Below the pieces are notes generated by a model. The model saw nothing but the letters and a program-made list of their open reading frames with translations. It made no database searches and was not told the DNA's origin. Positions 19,201-32,218 of a stretch of DNA of 64,000 nt are shown in pieces. Both the position numbers and the translations under genes were made by a program. How positions within the stretch are numbered: position 1 is the first letter of the stretch; each line of letters begins with the position of its first letter. This DNA comes from Hypomesus transpacificus (taxonomy: Eukaryota; Chordata; Actinopteri; Osmeriformes; Osmeridae): the NCBI RefSeq assembly GCF_021917145.1, contig NC_061064.1, forward strand, positions 3,273,137-3,337,136, in the 5' to 3' direction.

Positions 19201-21139
19201 CAAAGCCCAGGAGGCCTGTCAGAACCCTTGCGGATAGAAGGCTTAGATTCCACACCTACAGCCTTCCTGAAATATCTCCAGAAGATAAAAGACTTCCCGT
19301 TCCCCTGTAATTATTAGTCGAGGAACCCTGAATGCCTGCTCAACTGAAACCTTCAGAAGGCAGGCCCAACCTTCCCTACAAAGTACCCTGGCCATTCCTC
19401 TAATTAGCTGTCAATCATGCAAAGCAGGGCGGGCACTTCGCTACGTTAGCAGGATAACGTCTGTGAGGCTCCCATCTACAATGGCCTTCACCCAGACAGT
19501 TTCATCTAACAGTGGGAATGAGCTTCTTTTAGTCATCAGCTTGCCTCAGACGTCTCTGAGTGTCACACTTAATCCTGTTACTCACGCACTGTGTACTCAA
19601 ACTCCTTGCCATCGACAATGTTTTTCTCTTCTCCCTGCCTCTGTATTAAATCGTTTTCCATGCAGCAGTTCCAGTGTCGGACTTCTATTGATTGTCTGCT
19701 GTGGGACCGGCTGTCATTTCTATCATGCAGCTGGTTGGGTGTATGTGACACTGACACCGTGGACCAAGCTCGTGCTGCTGATAGCTAAGGTGGACACATC
19801 TAGACAATTAAACAGATGTTCTGTTCTGCTCTTTGACAGAACAGAACAAAGGAACTATTTATATTCAATTATACCCAGTTGCTCCTGATTTTCGAATGCA
19901 TCCCTCTCTATGCCCCCCTCCCCGTACTCAAGCGCTTTCTCAATCCCCCTCTTTCTCTCACTCCCCTCTGTCTCCCCTGCTTTATCAATTAGTTTCCTGG
20001 GTTCAAATGTGGTCGGAGAAAACCTAGCTCAGTACAATTTGGAGTGTTTAACATTCTGTGAGTGACACACGCCCCCCCCCCCCCCCCCCCCCTCTACGTC
20101 AGTGTAATCAGCCTGTCTGCGCACTGTCAGCCCCTGGTGATGGGAAGCTCAGTCACAACATCCATCTGAGCCTCTAAAACTCCCCCTCCAGCAGATAACA
20201 AGACCAAAGCGTCTCCGGCTCCCTGGGCAAACAGAGCAGGAATCAGAGGAGAGAGACTGAGTGAGCAACGAGCACGCCTTTCTCTCCCGGAACAAAGTGA
20301 GATTTATTTGTATGCTGCTCCACAGTGGAGAGGCCTGTGAAAGAGCTGCCCCTCCAGCCGTATTACTGTATTTCTGATGCGTACGCGTGTGTGTGCGTGT
20401 CTTTGTGTTGCCAATACTGTGATGTAAACTTCAATCTTACCCGAGAGGAGTATGTTCTCATCCTTCACCAGGAAACGTGTTATGATTGAAGCCGACACAC
20501 ACCACAGTTTTACCACAAAGCCTGCAGACTCCCTCCATGGGAGGGATTATCAGGAGCGCTTATTCATCGACATCCAATAGGATTGCTTTATTCTTTATTT
20601 CAAAGACTCTCATTGGCCTGGAACTGTTATTGACAGCTCAAGATAAGCCATTCGATCATCTGGGGTTGGACCAGCTATAATTACTTCCTGCCTACTTTAC
20701 CCTTCTCTTTGCCCTTGACTACCCCAATGAGACCCCAATGGGGCCTACCAGCTTGCAGGGTACAAGCAAGTTTGCTTTTCGCGGCTAAAGTCAATCAAAG
20801 TCGGACGTATCGAGCCAGCGATTGCTATGCGATGCAAGTGTTGTGGTTTCTTTATCGAACTGATCAATGAGTGTCCATTGGGGACGTGGGATTAAGAGAT
20901 TTGGAGGACAAAGGACTTCATAACAGCTCCTGACTGCCAAATTCAATAGTGTGCTAACAGACACTGCACACACACACACAAGACAGCAAACAAATCTCCA
21001 TGCAGGCGCACGTAGGCTCACCTCCGAGTTCCTCTGTGGAGATGCTGGTGAGCTGGAAAGCCTCGCTGGTCTCGGATAAGGAGCGGCTCAGATAGTTCCC
21101 TGTGTAGAGCAGCCCTGCCCGTACATGGTGAAACGGCAT
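12259..21139 (-). CDS. caln1: Calneuron, Golgi calcium sensor with two N-terminal EF-hands and a C-terminal membrane anchor
   Basis: Five exons, 21139-21022, 18793-18650, 18177-18065, 13423-13273 and 12386-12259, all GT-AG and in phase, encode 217 residues (human short CALN1 is 219). Start MPFHHVRAGLLY matches the vertebrate short-form start. EF-hand 1 loop is DRDGNGFISKQE; EF-hand 2 loop DMDGDGQVDFEE is completed across the exon 2-3 junction. The C-terminal lobe has no intact calcium loop, as usual for the family. The tail RQTCVRKSLICAFAMAF and the following hydrophobic residues form the anchor. Family role: calcium sensor at the trans-Golgi that restrains PI4-kinase IIIbeta in neurons. FRVLDRDGNG and GFLGNTID favour calneuron over CABP7; caln2 is a possible alternative name. 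An upstream exon may lengthen the N-terminus (24031-24215). Confidence 0.94.
15016..15290 (-). repeat. Dispersed repeat whose end matches the SINE tail (probable LINE 3' end)
   Basis: Starts ACATTTACATTTAATCATTT then AGCAGACGCTTTTATCCAAA, the complement of the SINE tail. It continues into sequence absent from the SINEs (ACAAAAAGTACATAGGTCAA and on). That is what a partner LINE 3' end would look like; LINE identity is inferred. Confidence 0.5.
16456..16660 (+). mobile_element. tRNA-derived SINE, full copy
   Basis: A-box-like TGGCTGAGTGG, B-box-like GCCGGATCGATTCC, central TGTCCTTGGGCAAGGCACTT, and tail GTCGCTCTGGATAAGAGCGT ending in repeated TAAATGTAA. Same family as the copies at 49 and 41977. 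Lies in caln1 intron 3. Confidence 0.85.
16940..17000 (+). repeat. TCTCCC hexanucleotide array
   Basis: About ten tandem TCTCCC units followed by CT-rich sequence, in caln1 intron 3. Confidence 0.9.
18794..21021 (-). other. caln1: caln1 intron 1 of the core gene (2.2 kb)
   Basis: Non-coding. A GT/CA microsatellite sits directly upstream of the exon 2 acceptor (18800-18850) and a run of about 21 C at 20072-20092. No transposon is recognised. Confidence 0.6.
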
Positions 21140-21199
21140 TTTCCCCCTAAACGCACACAGCACACACCTTTGAATTACACACACTGGGGATATCAAAAT

Positions 21200-21283
21200 G
21201 TGTGTCTGTGTGTGTGTGTTTGGGTTTGTGTGTGTTTGGGTTTGGGTTTGTGTGTTTGGGTTTGTGAGTGTGTGTGTTTGTAG
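21200..21283 (+). repeat. GT/GGGTTTG minisatellite
   Basis: Alternating GTGTGT and TTTGGG units, five or more, directly 5' of the core caln1 exon on the minus strand. Several G triplets could form a quadruplex. Confidence 0.8.
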
Positions 21284-21673
21284 AGAATCCACGGCTGGGT
21301 CCTGCAGGACAGTTGGCAGTGTCGAGATCAGCCATAAACCGGTTTGTAGCACCCGTCTTTTCTCCCTGCCAATCCTTCTCTCTCCTATCCGGTGTTTCTT
21401 TCTCTCTCTCTCTGCCTCCCTCGGTCTTGGTACCGCCATTATTCTCTCCTGTTTCCCTGTTTCCCTGGCCGCCCTACTCTGTCAGGCACCCGGCCCACTG
21501 AGATAAAGCATGACTAAAGTCCTGTCTCTTCTGGTCAGACCCTCTCACCTTCCTGTCAATGCCTGTAACTTCCTGTCCCCCCAGTCTATCCCCAGGGTGA
21601 CTGACGGACTCACTCACACCTCACGCCCTGACAGAACATCAATACTCACTTCAGACGCTTGGGGAAACCGAGG

Positions 21674-21709
<36 letters not shown>

Positions 21710-23181
21710 AAGAGAGAGAGAGAGAGATGAAAAGAGAGAGATATAGACACAGGTTTTACTTGTGACAGATAGAAACCTGGTGTTCTCTATCCTTCTAGAC
21801 AGATCCCTTAGAAGAGCCAAGGTCCTGGGCAGACAGATCCCTTGAGTTCCCTGTGCTCCTCGGCAGACAGAGAAGATAAACCAACAAAAGTACAGATGTC
21901 TCGGTACCTCTGGGAGAGAACGAGAGGAGAGGAAGGTCAGAGACTACTCTGTGCTTCAGTTCCTACACCACCCTCTCCTGTGACCAACAGGGAATGCACA
22001 GGACTAGGAGGAATGTAGTCACATGGTACAGCTCAGATCAGATCTGGGTGTGGATGCTTTGATCAGCTACACAGTGGAAAGTATGCCCGTGATGGTGTCA
22101 CTCTAAGCAGAGAACGTTCTAGTGTGTTTGTGTATCTGTGTGCATATTGTATGTGCGTGTGTGTGTGGGCGTTCTGGGGTGCATATGTGCATGTGTGTAA
22201 GCATTCAGGTTTGTGTGTGTACATGTGTGTGTGGGTCCTTGGGTTTGTGTTGAGGAGTGTGTGTGTCATGGGCACACTCTGAAGGGGGGTTTTCAGCCCA
22301 TCTGCTCACGGTTCTAATCCTATCCCACCTGCACAGGTGCACAATTACGGCACTCAGGTCACCACGGCAACATCTATTTGCCCTAGATGCTACACTGGCG
22401 AGCCACACGCACTGGACCACAACTCCTATTACGCAACGCTCAATCCATCAATGACCATCATCAATCATCCATCAATTTAAAGCTCCCAATGAATCTACCC
22501 AACAATTCCCCTCAACTTGCACCCACACACACACAGACATCAAAGTCCAGCCTTTAGTAGTAGGATGCATCAGAGAAGATGTCTCCACACAATATCAGCA
22601 CAAGACAGGTCTAGAGGACTGGGTTACGGTAAGTGAGTGAGTAAGAAAGAAAAAGAAATGAAGAAAGAGAGAGGGAGTGTATGAGGGAGTGTGTGTGTGT
22701 GTGTCATCCAGGGTCATCTACTCCTGAGAGAGAGGGAGTCTCTGGTCTCAGGCAAGGTTACTCATCAGGTGAGTCGGTTCTTGAAATCGCGGAACCACCT
22801 ACACGACACAGGGAAGTGGGCAAGGGGAGCAGGAGAGAGAATGAGAGAGACGGACAGAAAGAAAGAGAGAGGGAGAGGCAGAGGGGTAAAGAGGTTGAGA
22901 GAAAGAGAAGAAAGTGCAAGAGAAAAGGTGGAGAACCGTCCACATACAGTACTGTAAATACAGATGGGAAATAAATAGAGCGCAAAGAGTTGAAGGTGAA
23001 GAAACATGTTGCAATAATATAGCATCACAAAGAGAGGGGAGAAGCAAAGCTTTTGTGTGTGACAGCCGGGGCTAGAGATATAAAGAGAACACAAGAGAGA
23101 GCAACAGAGAGAGAGAGACAGAAAAAGAGAGAGACAGAATAAGAGAGACAGAGAAAGACAGAAAAAGAGTGAGACAGAATA

Positions 23182-23190
<9 letters not shown>

Positions 23191-23247
<57 letters not shown>
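23191..23247 (+). repeat. GA microsatellite
   Basis: Pure GA of about 57 bases within a wider GAGACAGA-type purine region (22640-23290), in the 5' intron of the long caln1 form. Confidence 0.9.
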
Positions 23248-23256
<9 letters not shown>

Positions 23257-23955
23257 GAGCGTGAGACACATAATAAGAGAGACAGAAAGATGTTCTAGCT
23301 CACACTCTACTCAGTCCCCTTGGACAGAGATGCATTAGTGGTGAGAGGGAGGTCATAGGCACCATGCCATTCATCACACACTCCACTGCACACCAACACA
23401 CCTCAGCACACACGTCTCACACCTAACCTCAAACTGCAACACACAACCGGCATGTGTCGGCAACACACACTCTCACGCGATCAAACACACACACACATCA
23501 TGCACACACATTGAACCATAAACCTGTTGTGTCTTCCGGCAATAACAATTTAAAACGGTAATATTCTTTTATGAGGGTGTAGTAGTGCTCCAGATGTTCT
23601 CGGGAAACACGTGAACAGCCTGACTGTATCTGTCCGGAAGCTCTCAGACCGCGCTACACCTGTTCTCTGCTGTATTCAGATCAGTTACCTGCAGGTGGCT
23701 CAGACAAATCATAGTCGACAGTCATTAGGAGTTTGAAGTTGAGGTCCACACAAGTAAAAAATATTGAGCTGAGTTAAACATGCCTTTGTTTTTTGTATTT
23801 TATTAGATCAAACCACTGGGCATCATGAAAGACACTGCCTCTAAAATTTGATCTCTCTCCAGAAGGCACATTCTATATCTGCAAAAAGCTTACAGGTTAA
23901 ATTACATCTAGCAAAAGTCCAAAAGGAGGATGAAAGCTCTAAACGGCCGCGGTCA

Positions 23956-23963
23956 TGACGTCA
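23956..23963. promoter_or_regulatory. Perfect cAMP-response element palindrome
   Basis: TGACGTCA, the full CREB/ATF palindrome, lies 68 bases past the donor of the alternative caln1 first exon, in a CpG-rich stretch. It could act in the 5' region of this calcium-signalling gene. The match is exact, but an 8-base site can occur by chance and occupancy cannot be read from sequence. Confidence 0.4.
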
Positions 23964-24030
23964 AAGTCACCTTGCACTCTTGTACATCCTATGCCACAAT
24001 TCGGGTACGACCTTCACTGTGGTCCCTTAC

Positions 24031-24215
24031 CCGTCGGGGCTGTATTCTACCGTGATTGACATCTCTGCTGACGCCCTCGCATGGCTTTCCATAACGTCGC
24101 CCCCCGTTGCGCGTGGCTCATCTTCCGACAACCCACGCGGAGGTGAAGAATGGACATCCACCTGCTGCAACGGCAGCTCCACGAGTACCGACCTCTCCGG
24201 TCCCATCTTCAGCAT
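24031..24215 (-). CDS. caln1: Probable alternative first coding exon of caln1 (long N-terminus)
   Basis: On the minus strand an open frame starts ATG at 24215 (MLKMGPERSVLVELPLQQ) and runs 61 codons plus two bases to a strong donor, GACGG|GTAAGG, at 24031/24030. The core exon has an acceptor TTTAG at 21148-21147, seven bases before its ATG. Joined, the phases match and read SPDGGK-MPFHHV, giving a 281-residue form. Human CALN1 also has a long form, whose extension ends in Glu-Lys before the same MPFHHV, so a Lys just before the internal Met is shared. The region is CpG-rich. The extension itself is not recognised and has no clear domain. The join is an inference from phase, splice signals and the human precedent. 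Confidence 0.5.
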
Positions 24216-27200
24216 CTGAGCTACCTGGATTTCTCTGATGTCTTCCGTTGCACGAACATGCGACCGGAGACCAAAGAACGTCCGTTTCTTTTAACGAGAC
24301 TCCGAGCAGGCGTGGATGTGTAGGTGCCCTTGGTCCTGTAGGCAGTGGGCTACTTTGACAAAAAGACGTTAGCTAGTGAAGAGGACACAGTGAGCCTCTA
24401 TCGAGTAGTGTCAGTGGAAGAGATTTATTTTATCCAACAACCAACACCGCAGAGCGTCCGAAGTAAATAGACTGCGCGACTGAACTCCATAGGCTATGTG
24501 CCTGCCGTGCGCCATCCCGCCAAGTCAACCCAGGAGACTGTGGTGACAGAAAAACTCAGGCACGCCTTCCGTAACAAATTCTCTCTCACACACTTCCATC
24601 CATTATCACACTCATACGCTGCACTCACTTGAGGCGTTTTAGCACCAGCAGCCATGGCAAGTCTTTGGGGCAGGATGAGGGATGGTATTTTGACGGGTGA
24701 CAGATTTGGTCAATATAACAGAGTAGTTCAAGGCAGGATCTGGCTGGTGGACACGCTTGCGCAATGAGAGATTCACAGGCTTTCAGAAAAAGCCTACAGG
24801 TCTAATCATCAGACAGAGCGGAAAGAGAGGGGGTGTTTCAGACACTGAGATAATGAAAGAAAAAGGAGTATATGATTTTAAGAAAGCTAAGGCATATTCC
24901 TACACTGATTTTTTATGGTAGAACCGTCAATGTATTCGTCTCAAGTGCTGACCATCCTGTTCGCATCCTCTTTACACCAACAGGTGCAGCTGCAGTCTAG
25001 GCTGTGTCCATGCGTAACTGGTTACAGTGAGTCACAACGGTTACCGCCTTCATGGATCAGGGAATTGGTGCCTATAGAAAGCTTACCTGTTAAATCGATG
25101 ATTGCAGTCAATCAATGTTCAATCTCCCAGGGGCTCCTCTCTGCAGAGGCTTATCCGACTTTGACACACTGTGTTTGCATCAGGTGCTGAGCAATTTAAG
25201 AGCCTAGCAGAAGTAAGGGTTTTTTAAATAATGCTCTGCTTGGAATATGTTCCGAAAATTGTTATGTTAAACATCAAACTGCACTTATTCACTGGCAGTT
25301 GCTATTTCCATTTAAAATTCTACTTAGGTGCTTAATGATATGCTATTGTTTCCTCAGATCAGCTGTGATGTGTTTGAATGGCCGTCCATCCGTCTTCATC
25401 TCCAATCTCCATATCTGAGAGTTGGGTGATGATAGTGGTGCCTGGTCTTCAGAGCCCCCTCCTTGTGATTCACTCCCGCGGCGCAGACGGACGACACCCA
25501 GCCGCCCACGAGTCTGGAGCGCGGTGTTAACCGTAGCCCACTCTGTCTCTATAAATCTAATATCAAATGCTCTGTCGAACAAAAACACGGATAAACGTGG
25601 GTAGAAGATCTATTTAACGACCGCTTCCACTCTTGAGATCGATAAAACAACAGTTGATGGACGGTTTCGGTTGAAAGGGATCCCCCGTTGTTGCCGGTCC
25701 ATTTGTCTTCTGCTGTTGACAGAGTTAACCCATTTATAGTCCAATCGGGGGTGGGATGGACGATGCGCCCCGAGCAGAGGTGGAGGTGTGTTCGTGTGAT
25801 GTCGATTTGCTCAGTGGACACGGTTTCTCTCGCAATGATTTATACCAAGTGCGCGTGTGTGTATGCGTTTTTGGGTTTGTTTCTGTGGGTGTAACAACTC
25901 CATATCAAACACTTCATTCTGAACTGGTCAATTTCTTCACAAAACCTGATATTTGACTGCTGTCAAATGAATTTCACCACAAGCAATATGGGATTTTTCT
26001 TAGTTCTTCCTTAAGGAATAAATGAGAATGTTCAGCTCAGCCCACCAACAGGAAGTTGACCAAAATCTCACCGTCATTTGTTCCCATTGCCCATTGCCCA
26101 TTATGGAAAAAAAACTAATGTATTGAATTCTTAAAACAATAGTTTAACCACCTAAAAAGAGGTATTATGTCAGTATTTGCAGTATGTATTATTCACATGA
26201 TTCTTGCAACCAGGCAGTGCCAACAGTGCAACATGGACTAGCTAACTGTGAGTGCTACAGTTCCATGATGGGAATGCTAAAAGGATAGGCTCTTGTGGTA
26301 GTGCTAATGTGCCACTCTCCATGGTGCTGAGCAGTTTTCTCCAGTTCTGCAGAGTGAAAGAAACCAAAGAATGAGGGAGTTATGAGGTCATGTGTTTCCA
26401 CAGGTGTTTGTACACTGAGGAGCACTGTATACTTGTCCCTCTCTCCGTTTAGCTCTGTTTTCCATATAGGAACCTTGTCAGTGTTTCTGTGACTGTTGAA
26501 AGAGAGAAATTAACTGAAGCAGTAAAACATATAATTTAGTTTGTAATTAAGCTGACAGGTCACCTTCAATTAGAGAAGCGAGACTAGGGAACCAAAAAGC
26601 TAGTGATGCAGAGGAAATCCATATTATATAGGATGTAAGAGTGCTTCCGTCTGCATGTAAATTAACTGATCACACGGGGTATCCAGACTTTAATGAAAAC
26701 TTCCTGCTAGGATTACATGCCTTCCCCTTCATCTGGTCTGAGTGTCTGGCCATGAGCCCTGAGGGAGGACAGCTGGGCCGGTAGCGGCGATAATGATCCA
26801 CACATTTTCAGGTGCTGGAGGAGGGGACTCGTTGACTATAAATAGGTCTGATTGCAACTGATAACGCCTGAGTGGAACACAGGTGCCTTTTTTTTATCTC
26901 CCACAAACTCGTTTTTGTGAGTCAGACATGTTTGTGCACAAGACTTTCACGAAACAGTCCCTCTCGATCACACACGCAAGCGTTTAATCGTCATGAAAAA
27001 CGGGGGGGAGGGGGGGACGCAGGTATTTACATGTTGGTTTAAACATCTTGTGTAAAGCTACCTGCATCTTGTGTAGTGACTTGTTTCAAATGAGGAGAAT
27101 ATAAAAACCTTTGTGCTCGGATTAAATAGTGATATCTAGCTTTGTGTGACGTTGACCTCCTTGTACCCTAAACGTTTGAAGGTCAAAGTTGATGTACATT

Positions 27201-27943
27201 GACAGAGGTTTGTCGACGCTGCTCCAGTAAGGGTAAACCCTAAACTAACATACACAGAAAGAGCAGTTTCAGCTTGCAGGGCCGCAATAATGCATTCACC
27301 CACCCTTTCCAATTCAACCTCATTTTGATTAGCATATAAACATTTTCATCATCCATTCCACTCCATAGCTATTATTCCTCTTCTCCCAGAATGTGTTGAC
27401 CTTCCACGGGGAAATGAGGGGTGCTGTCAAATCAACACTCGGGTCTAATAATAGGAGCATCAGGAGCAAATCAACCCCTGAAATAATACATTCAATATAT
27501 GCACATTCACCCAAGATAGTGCTGACGAACTGAGATACCAAAACAATCAGAAAACAGGTGTGTGTGTGTGTGGTGTGGCATGCGAATGTGCTGGAGTGTA
27601 ACTGCCTTCCTATGTTCAGTTCATTGAAATTGTCTCAACATCCACTTAATTCTACTTATGAGGCGTCTGATTTGACAGACATACTGATTTGTAGATGTAA
27701 AAATGTCTTCTGTTGGATAATACAGGTTCATATATTTTTTTTACAATCACAGACACACACATGCACACACACTGACACTCTGCCCTGTAAAATACATTCT
27801 TTTCCAATATGTCCAACGGTAAAACTTTGAGCCACTCCAGAAGGTTATGCCTGTAGCAACACATGCATTATGCAACAGCATGTGAATTTAACATGAGACC
27901 TTCAGAGTCAGAAGTGATAGCAGTAAACTAAAAGGAACAGAGA

Positions 27944-28056
<113 letters not shown>

Positions 28057-29278
28057 GCACTGACACACACATGGTATGGCTTCCTAGAACAGAAAGTGAC
28101 AACACACAAGGGTAATCTGACATCTTTAATGACTACATTCCGTGTTCGGTGATGGAAATGTGCTCCGAGATGTCATTTCACTGAAATGAATTTCCAGAGC
28201 AGACCTTCTGATGCACAGCACCCATCGATTGAGATGAAATAGCTCTATTGGGGAACGTAGCAGGGAAGCTGCCTGTGTGGCCCTAGCATTCGGCTCACGT
28301 GCACAGGTGAGTCTCTTTAAAAGCTCAGAGAATCAATCCCAGCTCAGTGAAGAGTCGGTCGTCGTGGTGACCTCACAGAGCTGTCAAATGGATTTCTGGT
28401 TCTGTTATGTGAACCCATGAGATGGTATTGATTCTTTTTTTTAACACTGCTTGGTGTAAATGTTGCAACCACCTGCACATATATTTTCCTATTATACTGT
28501 GTATAAAAATGAGAGATATGGACGGTCCATGCTGTTTTAGTGTTAATAAAGTAAGGTCTGGATTCTATCTGCTTTCTCTAAGGCAGTACACACATGCTAT
28601 GTTTAAAAAAGTCACATCAAATAAAAATACACATTCCAAAGAGAAAATGGATTAAAACACAATTTTATTAGATTTAATGCATTTAATGTTAATTTGGCCT
28701 GCATCTCTCTGCCATCTAACATAATTATGTTTTGGACGGACATCAAAACCTCTGTTTCTGACCTACAAACTTCCCTGTATCTGAAATACATGCGGCATCG
28801 GTTGACTCCAAATCAAGAACACTTACAATCAACATGAGGAAGAAAAACTAATTTGTCCTGCAGTATGTGTGTGTGTCCCCGTGTGTGTATCAGATCCGTG
28901 CAGTATGCATACAATCAGTGTGACCTTGGTATATTGAGACAGGCTTTGGAAAAAACATTGAGAGGAATGGAGAGAGGAGAGGGTTGTGCTTGTCTGAAGC
29001 CGCCAGATAACCTGCGTCTAAAACGTTAACTTGTAACAATATGACAGAAATATAATACATTTCACATGAAAAATGGCGAGCTGAACTGTTTCTCAGACCC
29101 TCAGGGTTGGGGACAGAGGTCAATTCAAAACTCAGAGCTCATTCTTTATTGCTCATTCCTATAGCTGCTTGTCAGAGCAGCCTTTTGGAGGCTGACAATA
29201 TCCTCTCCAGCTCTTAATGACGCAGTCATCTATAATACATACAGTGTCACATATATCCCTCTCCTCTCCTCCTCCCCA

Positions 29279-29350
29279 GCTCACCATGTCCACCACTGCA
29301 TCCTCCAGACACTCCCCTGCTCACCATGTCCACCACTGCATCCTCCAGGC
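29279..29350 (+). repeat. Tandem duplicate, about 40-base unit
   Basis: GCTCACCATGTCCACCACTG and the CATCCTCCAG that follows occur twice in a row with small differences. Confidence 0.8.
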
Positions 29351-30182
29351 ACCACCTCCCCAGGTCTGCCATCCATCCTACCCTCTTCCTACACTCCCGT
29401 CTCTCTCACTCCCTTTCCTCCACTGTGTTAATAAGTGATGACTCTGGAACTAGCGTTGGTCTGTTTGTTTATCTGAAACAGTGAGGGGAGACAAGCCCGT
29501 CTGGAAGAATTAAATATGTCTGAAATGCTGAGAGGCACATGTGCACACATACACATTCATGCACACACAAGCATACACACACACATACCCATAGTCTGCT
29601 AACCTTAGAATCCCTTCTGAGCCATCTTGAGTCACAGCTCTCTAAATTAAATAACGATGAATTCAATTAGAGTAAATGAAACATCAGTAAAGTGCGGTGA
29701 GGGGGTGAGAGGGGGAGAGGGGGAGAGGGGCGGGGCTGTGGAGGGGATGCAGAGCCCAACTAGGGGTAGACGTAGAGGGGAGTGGTAAGTAGTGTGCACA
29801 AGGTTAGGAAGGAACATGGGTATATGAGGACAGAAATGTTTGTTTGGAGAAAATGGATGGTTAAGGAAATGGAGGAAATTGTGAGGCAGGGTGGAGTAAG
29901 AGGAACAGAAAAGAAAGTGGAGGTTTCAGGGAATATACAAGAGGATGGGTGCACTCATTGTGGCAGAGTAAATGGTTTAATGTTGATGCAGTAGTGGGAT
30001 AATGCATTTGTTGTGATGACTCAGACCTTTCATGCCACACAAAAAGTACTCTTGGACAGAGTTTTCTTTGGGAACGTACCTACAGGGACCAGAAATGACT
30101 GAGGATGGAGTGACAAAGTGGCCTCTCTGGTAGGATAACAACCCATGGAAATGTGAAGAACATCAGGTCTGGAGCTCAATCT

Positions 30183-30430
30183 GTTCACCCCCCTGCAGAC
30201 AGTGCCCCCCTGCAGACAGTGCACCTGTTCACCCCCCTGCAGACAGTGCCCCCCTGCAAACAGTGCCCCTGTTCACCCCCCTGCAGACAGTGCCCCCCTG
30301 CAAACAGTGCCCCTGTTCACCCCCCCCTGCAGACAGTGCCCCTCTGCAAAAAGTGCCCCTGTTCACCCCCCTGCAGACAGTGACCCTGTTCACCCCCCCC
30401 CCCCCCCCCCCGCAGACAGTGCCCCTGTTC
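30183..30430 (+). repeat. 44-base minisatellite, about five copies
   Basis: Unit GTTCACCCCCCTGCAGACAG followed by TGCCCCCCTGCAAACAGTGC. Later copies are shortened and one carries a run of 18 or more C. Confidence 0.9.
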
Positions 30431-32183
30431 ACACCTCTTGTCTAAGCTCCCTGTCCTCAGCAATCTCTGCATATTTTCCAGTCTCTCTTTCCTTCCTCCA
30501 TCCCTCCCTCATTTCCCCCTCCCCCTCCATTCCCCCAATATCTCTCCACATCTCTCCCTCTGTCTCCAGGGACTAAGAAAAGAGGCCAGCACCGTCCTGC
30601 TGCAAGTTTGGGCTTTATCGCCGTGGCAATGGGGCTGTCAAGGAGGGGAATTAATTGTTTCTGGGATTCCTATTGGCCCAGAGAAGAACTTCACAGAATG
30701 GTTATTATCTGTAGAGAGAAAGAGCGAGAGAGGGAGAAAGAGAGAGAGAGGGGAGAAAAGAGAGAGAGAGAGGGGAGAAAAGAGAGAGAGGGGGGGGGGG
30801 GGGGGGAAAGCAAGAGAACGGAAGAGGGAGGGGTTTTCCTTCTTCTTTCCCCCCACTGAGCTGCATGCGCTGGAGGACACAGGAGGTCAGGGGTCAAATA
30901 GGGGCGCGTTCACCTTGACCCTGCACAGCCAACCAGCAGGCTAAATGTCCATCTCAGAAGTGACAGCACTATAAAAAGATTGTCTGGTACTCTGGAAATA
31001 CAACAGTACATCTGGGGTTCCACAACCATGCTGATGTGCTTTAATGTAACACCACTCTTCGTTTTCATGTCATCCTATAGGACAGCTTACTGTAGACGAT
31101 GTTGAAACCGAACTGGCTGAACATGTGGAGCCTGACTGTCGATGAAAACAAGACAATGTTCCTTTCAGTTATGTGAAAAGCCATGATCGATGTCCTAATG
31201 CTTGTTAACTGATATCTGTTTGAAGTATTGATTGGGTAACAAAGCTCTAGTGGAGACTGATTCTAACAGACAATTAAGTGCTTGTTTCTGTCACTCAATG
31301 GAGTGAGCGAGCTAAATCAGTTTACATTGTCTTAGTGTCGGCTGATCCTCGGTTTGTTCCTTGCATCAAGGGATGGAAAAGGTACCATGGTAGATGGCAT
31401 TGATTTTGATTTTGATTGATTGATTTTTTGTAAAAAGGAGAGTGGTGTGTATATGTGTGTGTGAAAGCAATAGGAAAATCATGATTTACTGAAATGTTTT
31501 CTGGCATTAGTAAACTGTATTTTTCTCCTCTGTTGACAGTTTTTTTTATTTGGTCTAACAAGTGAATCTTGAATTTGCCTTGAAAAAATGCATTATGACC
31601 AAGGGGAAAGTATTTCCCACACACTGACAAGGACTGGAGAGAGAACACAGGAGGTTGATACAATTGAAAGAGAAAAAACAGAAATTGAGTGACATAGTCG
31701 TATGTGTGTGTGTATGTGTGTGTAGGAATGTGTGTGTATGTGCACGTACACTGTGTGTGCTGAAGGTATGATGTGATTCATGACTGCATTCGGAGGGGGA
31801 GAGTAGAATCAAGGACACACTTAATATGGAGAGGGGCACCCATTAACATGCCAGCTAACCAGAGACTTACAGACTGGAAGAGAATTACCTCCTGCACATG
31901 CGCATATACATACACTCTCTGTAGTCAGGCAAATACCTTTGTGTTGCTATATCTTGATACATTTTGGCACATCTTGTTTTCACACATTGGTTTGTTTGAC
32001 TAGGTTGTGCAAAATACATAAAACAATGGATGACGTGTATTTAAGACATAACATTGTTTCTTCTCTGCACTGTGGATATGGACTATAATCGTAGAGTTTG
32101 TTGACTTTTTAGCGGGACTCAAAAACCTGAGTGCTCATTAGAAACATTTGGAGACTCTCTTTTAGAGTGTGGAATGGCTTTCC

Positions 32184-32218
<35 letters not shown>

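Noticed and set aside
24654-24680. Minus-strand exon MAAGAKTPQ with donor CAA|GTGAGT
   Set aside because: Good donor, but it ends in phase 0, which does not match the core caln1 exon (phase 2 needed). It could be 5' UTR only.
25343-25588. Minus-strand open frame in a CpG-rich patch
   Set aside because: No recognisable domain and no convincing donor; kept only as possible caln1 5' sequence.
30183-30430. CRISPR-like array
   Set aside because: Units abut without unique spacers, and this is vertebrate DNA.
30153-30576. Pro/Cys-rich open frames in two frames
   Set aside because: Arise from the C-rich minisatellite; no domain and no splice context.
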